DNA from: Methanomassiliicoccaceae archaeon UBA72
Lineage (GTDB): Archaea > Thermoplasmatota > Thermoplasmata > Methanomassiliicoccales > Methanomethylophilaceae
Length of the DNA: 64,000 nt
Assembly (NCBI GenBank): GCA_002509405.1
Contig: DAVO01000010.1
Location: forward strand, 1 to 64,000
Direction of reading: 5' to 3'
Positions 54,380 to 62,487 of the stretch are shown one piece after another (position 1 is the first letter of the stretch; each line of letters opens with the position of its first letter). The position numbers and the translations under genes are program-made. The notes below the pieces were generated by a model. The model saw nothing but the letters and a program-made list of their open reading frames with translations, did no database searches and was not told the origin of the DNA.

Positions 54380-55257
54380 AATTTCAACCTCGGCCTCTTC
54401 CCGGTGAGGTAGTCTGCAATGTCGAGCAGCTCGTCCATGATATAGAGCTCCGGTATCATCGTGTCCACACGGACGGGCTCCGGAGTGTATGTGAAAGATA
54501 CGGCCCTGACCCTGATCTCGCCGCCTTCGTATTTCGCGTTTATTCCCACGGGAGAAGAACAGCCCGCCCCCATGAATTTCATGATGCCCCTTTCCGCTCC
54601 GGTCTCGAGGCGCGAAACATAGTCGTTGACCTCCAGGAGCTTCGATATGGTTTCCTCGTCGTCGTCCCTGCATTCTATTGCAATGGTCCCTTGTGCCGGT
54701 GCGGACACGAAAAACCCTGGGTCCAGGACGAAGGCCGGACGGTCTATCCCCATCCTTTCGAGTCCTGCCCTGGCAAGTACGATCGCATCGTATTCGCCGC
54801 TATCCAGTTTCGAGAGCCTTGTGTGTATATTGCCTCTAAGCTGCTTTATCTTAAGGTCCGGCCTCATGTTCCTCAGCAAGTATTCCCTCCTCACCGACGC
54901 CGTTCCGACGACGGCCCCTTCGGGAAGATCCTCCAGGGGACATGGGAGGATCACATCCTCCGGACTGTCCCTTTTCAGGACTGCGCCTATCTTGAGGCCC
55001 TCCCTCACAGTGGTGGGGATGTCCTTCATGGAGTTGACGGAAACATCTATCTCCTTTCTCAGCAGCGCGTCGTCGAGCTCCCTGACGAACGCGCCGACCG
55101 TACCCATCCCGCTGAGCGGAGACTTCAGATCTTCGTCTCCTAGAGATTTTATGGTGACAACCTCGCAACTTGTACCCGCGCATTTTTCCTGAAGCCTTTC
55201 AATGAAAATCTCAGTCTGCCTCATGGCAAGCCTGCTTCCTCTTGTTCCGACTATCAT
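54376..55257 (-). CDS. hemC: Porphobilinogen deaminase
   Basis: 293 residues, slightly shorter than bacterial HemC. It polymerises four porphobilinogens to hydroxymethylbilane on a dipyrromethane cofactor attached to the cysteine in MGAGCSSPVG. GTRGSRLAMRQTE, VNSMKDIPT, RRGNIHTRL-type strand and APAQGTIAIECR are present. The ATG overlaps the hemL stop by 4 nt. Confidence 0.95.
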   Translation of the reverse strand: MIVGTRGSRLAMRQTEIFIERLQEKCAGTSCEVVTIKSLGDEDLKSPLSGMGTVGAFVRELDDALLRKEIDVSVNSMKDIPTTVREGLKIGAVLKRDSPEDVILPCPLEDLPEGAVVGTASVRREYLLRNMRPDLKIKQLRGNIHTRLSKLDSGEYDAIVLARAGLERMGIDRPAFVLDPGFFVSAPAQGTIAIECRDDDEETISKLLEVNDYVSRLETGAERGIMKFMGAGCSSPVGINAKYEGGEIRVRAVSFTYTPEPVRVDTMIPELYIMDELLDIADYLTGKRPRLKL

Positions 55258-56519
55258 CTTACCGCCCCTTTGAGAAATGAACCGAATGCCTCTGCCGTCG
55301 CCGCAATATCCTCGGAGCTGTGGGCCGCAGAAACGAACCAGTCCTCTAAAGCGGAAGGTGCCAGGTATATCCCTTTGCCAAGCATATGTCTGAAGAGCCT
55401 GCCGAACATTTCGCGGTCCGCCTTTGCAGCCTGAGAACCGTTGGCGACAGACTCCGTGCCGAAGAAGACGGTCATCATCGAACCGACCCCGTTGACACAC
55501 CCCCTCACCTTACTGTCCTCCAACATGTCTGAAAGCGCCTTTCTCAGCGTGTCCGAGCGTCCGTTCAGCTCCGTGTATCTGATCCCCTTGCTCATGTAAT
55601 TGATCTGGGCCATCCCGGCCGCCGCAGAGATCGGGTTACCCGCGTACGTACCGGCGGCGTAGACCTTGCCGGAAGGGGCGACCTTTTCCATTATCTCGCG
55701 TTTACCCATGAAAGCAGAGCCAGGTAGTCCTCCGCCCATGATCTTTGCGCACGTGGTCATATCCGGGGTCACGCCGTAATATTCCTGCGCGCCTCCGCTT
55801 GTCAGCCTGAACCCTGTGATGACCTCGTCAAAAATGAGGACCGTCTCCGTCTCCTTGGTGACATTCCTGACCTCTTGGAGATATCCTTTTTCCGGAGGAA
55901 TCACTCCCATATTGCCCATTACGGGCTCCATTATCACGCAAGCGGGCCTTTCCGAATCGATTATCTCTACCAAGTCCTCGATGTCGTTGTATTCGGCTAT
56001 GAACGTGTTTTTCACTGCGTCCCTCGGCACGCCTTCGGAACCGGGGCGACTGGTGTGTCCTTCGTCTCGTTCGGCCAAGACCGAGTCGTGGGCACCGTGA
56101 TACCCGCCGTTCATCTTTACGATACCGTCCCTCCCGGTGAACCCGCGGGCAGCCCGAACCGCGTGCATAGTTGCCTCGGCCCCAGAACATGCGAGCCTGA
56201 CCATCTCCGCCGAAGGCACCCTAGACGATATCAGTTCGATCAACTGCAGCTCCGGTTCAGAGGGAGCACCGAAAAGGGTGCCTTTATCCAGATAGGTTTT
56301 GACTGCGTTCAGGACATCCTCGCAGGCGTGCCCCGCCACCATCGGCCCGTACGCCATGCAGTAATCGATGTACTCTTTGCCGTCGACGTCCTTTATCCTG
56401 CTACCCTTTGCGCTTTCGATGAAAAGGGGATTGGGTCTGAACGCCCTCACGGGGCTCGAAACCCCTCCGGGAGTCACTTTCAGGGCGCGCTCGAATAGCT
56501 CTGATGAGCGGTCGTTCAT
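55254..56519 (-). CDS. hemL: Glutamate-1-semialdehyde 2,1-aminomutase
   Basis: 421 residues, a PLP enzyme of aminotransferase class III. It converts glutamate-1-semialdehyde to 5-aminolevulinate. TPGGVSSPVRAF at the N-terminus, NGGYHGAHDS, FDEVITGFR and the PLP lysine in CAKIMGGGLPGSAF are all conserved. It follows hemB by 1 nt. Its PLP could come from the PdxS route encoded in this window. Confidence 0.95.
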   Translation of the reverse strand: MNDRSSELFERALKVTPGGVSSPVRAFRPNPLFIESAKGSRIKDVDGKEYIDYCMAYGPMVAGHACEDVLNAVKTYLDKGTLFGAPSEPELQLIELISSRVPSAEMVRLACSGAEATMHAVRAARGFTGRDGIVKMNGGYHGAHDSVLAERDEGHTSRPGSEGVPRDAVKNTFIAEYNDIEDLVEIIDSERPACVIMEPVMGNMGVIPPEKGYLQEVRNVTKETETVLIFDEVITGFRLTSGGAQEYYGVTPDMTTCAKIMGGGLPGSAFMGKREIMEKVAPSGKVYAAGTYAGNPISAAAGMAQINYMSKGIRYTELNGRSDTLRKALSDMLEDSKVRGCVNGVGSMMTVFFGTESVANGSQAAKADREMFGRLFRHMLGKGIYLAPSALEDWFVSAAHSSEDIAATAEAFGSFLKGAVR

Positions 56520-56520
56520 T

Positions 56521-57489
56521 TCACATCAGTTTCCTTGCCGCCTCTTTGGCGTAGTATGTTATTATGATGTCTGCGCCCGCCCGCTTTATTCCGAGGAGAG
56601 ATTCCATCATCACACGGTCTTCGTCGATCCAGCCGTTCCCAGCCGCCGCTTTTATCATCGCGTATTCGCCCGATACCTGATATGCTGCCAGCGGGAGGTC
56701 GAACATGTCCGCCGCATCGCGCACGATGTCGAGATAGGGCCCTGCCGGCTTGACCATGATGATGTCTGCGCCCTCCTCCACGTCCAGCGCAATCTCCCTG
56801 ACGGCCTCCTTACGGTTTCCGCAGGGCATCTGGTAGCCGGCCCTGTCGCCGTGGCCGGGCGCACTGCAGGCTACGTCCCTGAACGGCCCGTAGTACGCGC
56901 TGAAGAACTTGGCACTGTACGCCATTATCGGGACCTCTTTGAACCCCGCATCGTCAAGAGCCGTCCTGATTGCGGAGACCTGACCGTCCATCATCCCGCT
57001 CGGAGCGATGATGTCCGCACCGGCTGCGGCCTGGGAGACCGCCGTTTTCGCATAGAGCTCCAAGGTCTCGTCGTTCTTGACCCTCCCGCTTCCGTCAAGT
57101 ACTCCGCAGTGGCCGTGGTCGGTGTATTCGCACAGGCATAGGTCCGATATCACCAGCAGGTCGGAGCTCTCTTTCAGCCCGGATATGGCCTTCTGGACCA
57201 CGCCGTCCTTTGCATATGCTCCAGAGCCGCGGGCGTCCTTCCCGGAGGGGACTCCGAAGACCAGAACGGAGTTGACCCCGGAACCCTGTATTCCCGAGGC
57301 GATCCCATCATATCCTTTCAGCGGAAACGTGCCTACGCCCGGCATCGAGTCTGTGGCCTTTTCCTCCGACAGCCTCTCGTCAAAGAATATCGGCAGCACG
57401 AACTCGTCCGGGTGCAGCCTCATCTCCGCTGTGAGATCTCTTACTCTCTTGCTCTTTCTCAGCCTTCTCATGCGCACATTTGGATACAT
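56521..57489 (-). CDS. hemB: Delta-aminolevulinic acid dehydratase (porphobilinogen synthase)
   Basis: 322 residues. It condenses two 5-aminolevulinates. The zinc-type cysteine cluster DLCLCEYTDHGHCG is present, and the Schiff-base lysines are in MAYSAKFFSA and MVKPAGPYL. The N-terminus MYPNVRMRRLRKS fits the family, which puts the start at 57489, inside hemA. The overlap with hemA is therefore about 110 nt in a different frame, much longer than the 1-4 nt junctions elsewhere in this operon. Confidence 0.94.
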   Translation of the reverse strand: MYPNVRMRRLRKSKRVRDLTAEMRLHPDEFVLPIFFDERLSEEKATDSMPGVGTFPLKGYDGIASGIQGSGVNSVLVFGVPSGKDARGSGAYAKDGVVQKAISGLKESSDLLVISDLCLCEYTDHGHCGVLDGSGRVKNDETLELYAKTAVSQAAAGADIIAPSGMMDGQVSAIRTALDDAGFKEVPIMAYSAKFFSAYYGPFRDVACSAPGHGDRAGYQMPCGNRKEAVREIALDVEEGADIIMVKPAGPYLDIVRDAADMFDLPLAAYQVSGEYAMIKAAAGNGWIDEDRVMMESLLGIKRAGADIIITYYAKEAARKLM

Positions 57490-58729
57490 CTTCTTTTACT
57501 CCGAACAATTCTGCGACCGTTTCGCAGACATCTCTGCGACCGTTCCTCGACGCTTCCCTTAGGTTGCGATAGACTTCGGCGGTTATTTTGTTTACCAGTG
57601 CCCTGGACATGTCCTCCAGGACCTTGCAGGGATCTGTACATTTAGCTCTGGATGTCGCGGTCTCCAACTCCGCGTCGCGGATGCCGAACAGTTTGAGGCT
57701 TATCAGGCGTATCACCTCGTCGGCGTCCTGCTCCGTCTGCTCCTCGTCGATCCTGGCAAGCTCCTGGCTCAGGATTTTCTCGGCCTCGCTGACCTCGCTC
57801 CTGCGCCTGTTCGCATTCTCCATGGCGATGCGCTCCAGAGAGTCCATGGTTTCCAGCTCCACGTTTGGCACATCGGTCACGTCCTCCGAGACGTTCCTCG
57901 GAAGCGACACGTCGATTATCAGCAGCCTCTTGTCGGGACGGCGGGACATCACCTCTGCCACGTGCTCACGCCTCAGGACCGCATGCGGGGCAGATGTTGC
58001 CACCAGCACAAGGTCGCTGAACTCCATGGCCTCTATCCTGCGGCTCATGGGTATTGCAACTCCGTCCAGCGCCGTGGCCAGTTCGTTGGCCCTCTCGAAC
58101 GTCCTGTTCGATACGAAAATAATGTTTGGGTCCTTGCCGATGAGATTTTTGGCTATGACGGTGGCCGTATCCCCCGCCCCCAGGATGGTTACGTTCTTTC
58201 CGCCGAGCGTGCCCAGCTTCCTGGTGGCCAGCTCCACCGCCGCAGACCCGACGGACACCGCTCCCCTGTTGAGGGCTGTCTCCGATCTTACGCGCTTGCC
58301 TACCGCCAGCGTGCGGTCGAACAGACGGGACATGATCTTTCCTACGTGCCCTTCCTCTCTGGCCTTCGCATACGCTGTTTTGATCTGGTGCTGTATCTCG
58401 TTCTCTCCCACTATCAGGGAGTCGAGGCCGCAGACGACCCTGAACAGATGTCCTATGCTGTCCGAATCCTCGAGAATATAGGTCATCTTCCTGGTGTCAT
58501 ATGGAAAAATCTCCCTTATCATCCCGACGAACGCTTCGACCGCCTCTTTGTTGTCGTCTGTCGCTGCATAGACCTCGAAGCGGTTGCAGGTGCTTATGGT
58601 CACGTACTCCCGTATCGACGGTACAGCGGATATCGTGGATCCTATGCCTTCGCCGAGCTTAGGCACTATGTCGTGGAGGCATTCCGTTCCGTCGGCGGAT
58701 TGATGTGTGGCATGGAGGCTGACTATCAT
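57380..58729 (-). CDS. hemA: Glutamyl-tRNA reductase
   Basis: 449 residues, some 20-40 more than typical. It reduces glutamyl-tRNA to glutamate-1-semialdehyde, the start of the C5 pathway. The catalytic cysteine is in STCNRFEVYA, the NADPH fold has TILGAGDTATVIAKNL, and VGENEIQHQIKTAYAKA and NRGAVSVGSAAVELA are signature blocks. The extra length is a charged, probably disordered C-terminal tail that overlaps the 5' end of hemB. The ATG overlaps the upstream sirC-like stop by 4 nt. Confidence 0.95.
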   Translation of the reverse strand: MIVSLHATHQSADGTECLHDIVPKLGEGIGSTISAVPSIREYVTISTCNRFEVYAATDDNKEAVEAFVGMIREIFPYDTRKMTYILEDSDSIGHLFRVVCGLDSLIVGENEIQHQIKTAYAKAREEGHVGKIMSRLFDRTLAVGKRVRSETALNRGAVSVGSAAVELATRKLGTLGGKNVTILGAGDTATVIAKNLIGKDPNIIFVSNRTFERANELATALDGVAIPMSRRIEAMEFSDLVLVATSAPHAVLRREHVAEVMSRRPDKRLLIIDVSLPRNVSEDVTDVPNVELETMDSLERIAMENANRRRSEVSEAEKILSQELARIDEEQTEQDADEVIRLISLKLFGIRDAELETATSRAKCTDPCKVLEDMSRALVNKITAEVYRNLREASRNGRRDVCETVAELFGVKEDVSKCAHEKAEKEQESKRSHSGDEAAPGRVRAADIL

Positions 58730-59343
58730 TCCAGACCTCCTTTCTTTTTGGCGGCGTACAATGCGCCCTCATCGTCACCGGAACGCAACATCCTCCATAT
58801 TTCCGGGTCTTTGATTATCCGTTCCAGGGCTTCCGCCCTTTCCGGCTGAGTCCCTATCTGCTCCATTACTGCAGGCCTGAGCTCGACCAGCAGGCCGAGC
58901 ATCTTTTCGTAAGACCCGTCCAGAAAACCATCGATCTGCGCCGCGACGTATGGGGGGAAAGCTGGCGCACTGCCCTCCGATGACACGGCGACCGTGAATC
59001 CTCCCCTGCGAAGGGTGGACGGTATCAGTACATCACCTCCGCCGTGGGCTGAGTTCACCAGTATGCCTCTTTTCATCGCAGCGTCACGGATCGCCCCGTT
59101 GAGCTCTTTGGAGCTTGTCGCGGCGATGACCATGTCCGCGCCGTCCATGAACAAACCCGCATTCCCGGCCGTAACGGTGGACCTGACGACCGCCTCCGCT
59201 GCCTCGGCTACCTCGGGCAGCACCTCCTCGGCAACGACCTCGATCCTGAACCCCTCGAAATGCTTGCATTTCCTCAGCGCCACAGCGCCTCCGCCGAACA
59301 CCACGATCCTCCGTCCGGCCGGGGCGAGGAACACCGGTACCAT
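58726..59343 (-). CDS. sirC: Precorrin-2 dehydrogenase (siroheme synthase N-domain type)
   Basis: 205 residues from the ATG at 59343. It oxidises precorrin-2 to sirohydrochlorin with NAD. The NAD-binding motif is VVFGGGAVALRK, followed by VIAATSSKELN, NSAHGGGDVLIPS and the SEGSAPAFPPYVAAQI helix of the Met8/CysG-N family. The ferrochelatase function is uncertain. An ATG at 59361 would add six residues. It is first in the haem-precursor operon, with a copy of the shared palindrome 52-68 nt upstream. Confidence 0.88.
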   Translation of the reverse strand: MVPVFLAPAGRRIVVFGGGAVALRKCKHFEGFRIEVVAEEVLPEVAEAAEAVVRSTVTAGNAGLFMDGADMVIAATSSKELNGAIRDAAMKRGILVNSAHGGGDVLIPSTLRRGGFTVAVSSEGSAPAFPPYVAAQIDGFLDGSYEKMLGLLVELRPAVMEQIGTQPERAEALERIIKDPEIWRMLRSGDDEGALYAAKKKGGLE

Positions 59344-59394
59344 CCTGCCGCCGTCTGACATCAAACAGGGGACATCATTACTGGTATTCAATAG

Positions 59395-59411
59395 TTGGGC
59401 CATATATCCAA
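59395..59411. promoter_or_regulatory. Imperfect conserved palindrome, sirC-hem operon promoter
   Basis: TTGGGC-CATAT-ATCCAA, with one arm perfect and the other matching 4 of 6. On the minus strand it reads TTGGATATATGGCCCAA, so the spacer supplies a TATA-like GATATATGG. It is the weakest of six sites but lies in the right place, upstream of the operon that feeds both F430 and cobamide synthesis. Confidence 0.6.
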
Positions 59412-59453
59412 CCTGTTCATTCCCTCAGGCGTGCGATGTGTCACGGCTTCGGC

Positions 59454-60785
59454 TCACGCTTTTTTGAGCGCCTGGTCCAGGTCGGCGATGATGTCGTCTA
59501 TGTGCTCGCATCCTATCGAAAGACGGATCGTAGACGGTGTGATGCCCTGCTCCGCCAGCTCTTTTTCGGAAAGCTGCGAGTGGGTCGTGCTCGCCGGGTG
59601 TATTACCAGCGACTTCATGTCAGCCACATTGGCCAGGAGGGAGAACAGCTCCATGCTGTCCGCGAACCTCTTAGCCTCTTCCTTTCCGCCCTCGACCTCG
59701 AATGTGAATATAGACCCTGCCCCGTTGGGGAAGTATTTCTCGTACAGCCCGTGGTCGGGATGGTTTTTCAGCATTGGGTGGTTGACCTTTCTGACCTTGG
59801 GGTGAGCAGACAGGAATTCTACGACCTTCTCGGCATTCTCAACCTGCCTTTCGACCCTCAGAGACAGCGTCTCGAGCCCCTGCAACAGCAGGAACGCGTT
59901 CATCGGAGATATGCATGCGCCCATGTCCCTGAGGATTATCGCCCTCATCCTGGAGCAGAACGGTGCCTCCGGAGCATCCTTCGCGAAGCTCATGCCGTGA
60001 TAGCTGGGGTCGGGATCGGAAAGCGCCGGGAACTTTCCCTGAGTATAGTCGAACTTCCCCGATTCTATGACGGCCCCGCCGAGCACGGTGCCGTGACCGC
60101 CGATGAACTTGGTCGCACTTTCGACTACAATGTCCGCCCCGTGCTCCAGAGGTCTGAACAGGAACGGTGTGGCGAACGTGTTATCGATGACAAGCGGGAT
60201 TCCGTGCCTGTGCGCCACTTCCGCCAAAGCCTCTATGTCCAGCAGGTTGGCGTTTGGATTTCCGATGGTCTCCGCAAATACACATCTGGTATTGCCGTCG
60301 ATGGCCTTTTCGAACTTCTCGACCGCGCCCTTGCCGAGCGGGTCGACGAATTTAGTGGTTATCCCGAAATGCGGTAGCGTGTGCGCCAGGAAATTATATG
60401 TTCCGCCGTAGAGGGTCATTGCGGACACGATGTTGTCCCCGGCGGAGGCCAGGTTCTGAATCGTATAGGTTATGGCTGCTGCCCCCGATGCGACAAGCAA
60501 TGCGGCGCTTCCTCCTTCCAGCGCGGCTATCCGTTTCTCGAACGCCGCCTGCGTATCGTTGGTGAGCCTACCGTATATGTTTCCGGGCTTCCTCATCATG
60601 AATATATCGGCTGCATCGTCGCAGTTCTCGAAAACGTAGGACGTGGTCATGTAGATCGGCACCGCTCTCGCCCTGGTCGCGGGATCGGGCTCTTCCTGCC
60701 CTGCGTGGAGCTGTATTGTCTCGAACTTCATTCCCTTCCTGTTGCCCGGACCACCGGGAACGTTTATGTCGTCCTTGAACGTCAT
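59454..60785 (-). CDS. metY: O-acetylhomoserine/O-acetylserine sulfhydrylase
   Basis: 443 residues, a PLP enzyme of the cystathionine-gamma-synthase family. It makes homocysteine or cysteine from the O-acetyl amino acid and sulfide. Signatures: TTSYVFENCDDAADIF, NIYGRLTNDTQAAFE, the PLP lysine in VESATKFIGGHG, and the FLLLQGLETLSLRVERQ helix. With cysE at the other end of the window it could make cysteine from O-acetylserine. The start at 60785 has an AGAGGT Shine-Dalgarno directly after a small hairpin; ATG 60731 is an alternative. Confidence 0.93.
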   Translation of the reverse strand: MTFKDDINVPGGPGNRKGMKFETIQLHAGQEEPDPATRARAVPIYMTTSYVFENCDDAADIFMMRKPGNIYGRLTNDTQAAFEKRIAALEGGSAALLVASGAAAITYTIQNLASAGDNIVSAMTLYGGTYNFLAHTLPHFGITTKFVDPLGKGAVEKFEKAIDGNTRCVFAETIGNPNANLLDIEALAEVAHRHGIPLVIDNTFATPFLFRPLEHGADIVVESATKFIGGHGTVLGGAVIESGKFDYTQGKFPALSDPDPSYHGMSFAKDAPEAPFCSRMRAIILRDMGACISPMNAFLLLQGLETLSLRVERQVENAEKVVEFLSAHPKVRKVNHPMLKNHPDHGLYEKYFPNGAGSIFTFEVEGGKEEAKRFADSMELFSLLANVADMKSLVIHPASTTHSQLSEKELAEQGITPSTIRLSIGCEHIDDIIADLDQALKKA

Positions 60786-60794
60786 CGTTTACCT

Positions 60795-60810
60795 CTGCGG
60801 AATACCGCAG
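60795..60810 (-). promoter_or_regulatory. Perfect hairpin in the metY leader
   Basis: On the minus strand CTGCGG-TATT-CCGCAG forms a perfect 6-bp stem with a 4-nt loop, followed at once by AGAGGTAAACG and the metY ATG. A TATA-like GATTTAAGTATT lies about 20-30 nt upstream, so the hairpin should sit at or near the mRNA 5' end, next to the ribosome site. A regulatory or stabilising role is inference. Confidence 0.45.
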
Positions 60811-60833
60811 ACAATGCTAGCGAAACTGAATAC

Positions 60834-61652
60834 TTAAATCCAGCCGTCTGGGCGCTTGTCGCCGAAGGGCATCGCGATGCCTATGGACCTGAGGTAGAAC
60901 GAATCGTTGTGATAGCGTCCGCGCACCTTGTTGCCGTCATACGTTATGGCGCTGTGGGGGCACATGTCCAGGCAACCCATGCAGAGGCTGCAGGAGTCCT
61001 TCTCCCAGACCGCAGTCCTGCCATAGACCTTTATGACCCGTTCCGGGCACAGACGTTCGCAGAAATTGCATCCTATGCATTCGTCGGTGGATGCGAACAG
61101 CTTGGTATCGCAGGCGGCCGCGTATGCCTTTTTCAACTTCTCGGACCTTTCCGGATGGAATTCGCCACGGTTGGTCCGTATCGCCCCGCTCCTGCGGTCC
61201 TCGATGTCCTTGACGATCGCCTCCAACTCGTCTTCGGCTGCGGACAACTTTTCTTCCACGGTGATGTCGTCCTCCGGGTCCATGAAGACCAGAGCGTTGT
61301 TGGGCATTATCAGAGTATAATGCGCGTCCAGCGTATATCCGGCACCTTCCAGCGCCTCGTCCAGGTCCTCTGGTGCGGATCCGCATCCGGAACTGCATGT
61401 CATGACCGTATAGATGTAATGGTCTCCGTTATTGGATATTTTAATTTTAGAAACATATTCCCTCACGGCCTTGGGTATTGTTCCGAAGTAGACCGGAAAG
61501 ACTATCCCGAGAGGCTCGTCCGGGCCGAGCGCCAGATTGAAGTTGTTTTTGTCCAGTCTGCGCGCTATGTCGACGACGGAGCCTCCGATCTCACCCTGTA
61601 TGGTCTTGCTGGCATAGTAAGAGTTGCCTGTCCCGGAATAGCATATCAGCAT
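60834..61652 (-). CDS. EFR1-type flavodoxin-ferredoxin fusion protein
   Basis: 272 residues. The N-terminal flavodoxin-like domain has the FMN phosphate loop YSGTGNSYYAS, and FPVYFGTIPKAVREYV is typical of the EFR1 family. The C-terminal third carries two [4Fe-4S] motifs (CIGCNFCERLCPE and CSLCMGCLDMC). It is a cytosolic electron carrier; donor and acceptor are unknown. It lies 48 nt upstream of metY and is divergent from a QueG-like iron-sulfur gene across a 31-nt gap. Confidence 0.85.
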   Translation of the reverse strand: MLICYSGTGNSYYASKTIQGEIGGSVVDIARRLDKNNFNLALGPDEPLGIVFPVYFGTIPKAVREYVSKIKISNNGDHYIYTVMTCSSGCGSAPEDLDEALEGAGYTLDAHYTLIMPNNALVFMDPEDDITVEEKLSAAEDELEAIVKDIEDRRSGAIRTNRGEFHPERSEKLKKAYAAACDTKLFASTDECIGCNFCERLCPERVIKVYGRTAVWEKDSCSLCMGCLDMCPHSAITYDGNKVRGRYHNDSFYLRSIGIAMPFGDKRPDGWI

Positions 61653-61683
61653 AGTTTATGATGGTCAGCTAAAGTTATTAAGT

Positions 61684-62487
61684 ATGCTGTACGGAAAAGT
61701 TGTAGTATCCGCACGTTCCTTAGAAACTATGCAATCAGATTATGCGGCAGCCGTATCATCATTGGCTGGCCTGGGTATCCGAATCGTCGGGTCCTGCAGC
61801 TCGGACGCCTGGGACACCGATCAGCTTGTTTCATCGGCGATACCTCCCGATAGGAGACCTAAGGCCCTCATGCCGGGCTGCAGGTCGGCCCTCGTCTTCG
61901 GCATACCAGTCCAGAAATGCATATCGGATACGTCGCCTTCGATCTGGTACAGGGAGCATTACAAGGTACTCAACTCATATCTTGACATGGCGGCGGAAAG
62001 GGCCGTCCTGGAATTCGAGCGGCGCGGAAGGTCTGCGGTGGCAGTGCCCCGAGACGGATATCTGGGAGTCAAAGGCCTCCTGAAAGACCCCTCGGCATTC
62101 TTTTCCCATAAACATTCCGCGTATCTGTGCGGGATCGGCACCTTCGGAATGAACGGGTCGATTCTGACCGAGGAGTACGGCCCAAGGATCAGGCTCGTGA
62201 CCGTACTGACCGATGCCGTTCTCCCCGAGGGACGTGTGGCGGAAAAGCAGATATGCAACAGATGCGGACTCTGCGTTAGGTCCTGTCCAGCGAGTGCCCT
62301 TTCCGGTTCGTTGTATCCGGAGGGAGGATTTGATGCCGAGGCCTGCATAAAGCGGCAGGCCGACCTGGCCTCGGAGGGGATCTCGCCTTGCGGGATATGC
62401 ATAAGCGTATGCCCGCAAGGGTACGACTCCGGCCGGCAGGGACCTGCGGGGACTCCTCTGGAGATTATCCGCAGTTACAGACTCTGA
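61684..62487 (+). CDS. QueG-like [4Fe-4S] protein
   Basis: 267 residues. It resembles the C-terminal part of epoxyqueuosine reductase: YLGVKGLLKDP, the GIGTFGMNGSILTEEYGPRIRL segment, and two [4Fe-4S] motifs (CNRCGLCVRSCP and CGICISVCP). QueG itself is longer (about 380 residues) and also holds cobalamin; shorter archaeal relatives have unknown roles. Its neighbour is another iron-sulfur protein. It converges on the AlbA-type regulator with adjoining stops. Confidence 0.78.
   Translation: MLYGKVVVSARSLETMQSDYAAAVSSLAGLGIRIVGSCSSDAWDTDQLVSSAIPPDRRPKALMPGCRSALVFGIPVQKCISDTSPSIWYREHYKVLNSYLDMAAERAVLEFERRGRSAVAVPRDGYLGVKGLLKDPSAFFSHKHSAYLCGIGTFGMNGSILTEEYGPRIRLVTVLTDAVLPEGRVAEKQICNRCGLCVRSCPASALSGSLYPEGGFDAEACIKRQADLASEGISPCGICISVCPQGYDSGRQGPAGTPLEIIRSYRL

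Noticed and set aside
61684..62487. True epoxyqueuosine reductase QueG
   Set aside because: The protein is about 110 residues too short, so the specific enzyme name is not supported.
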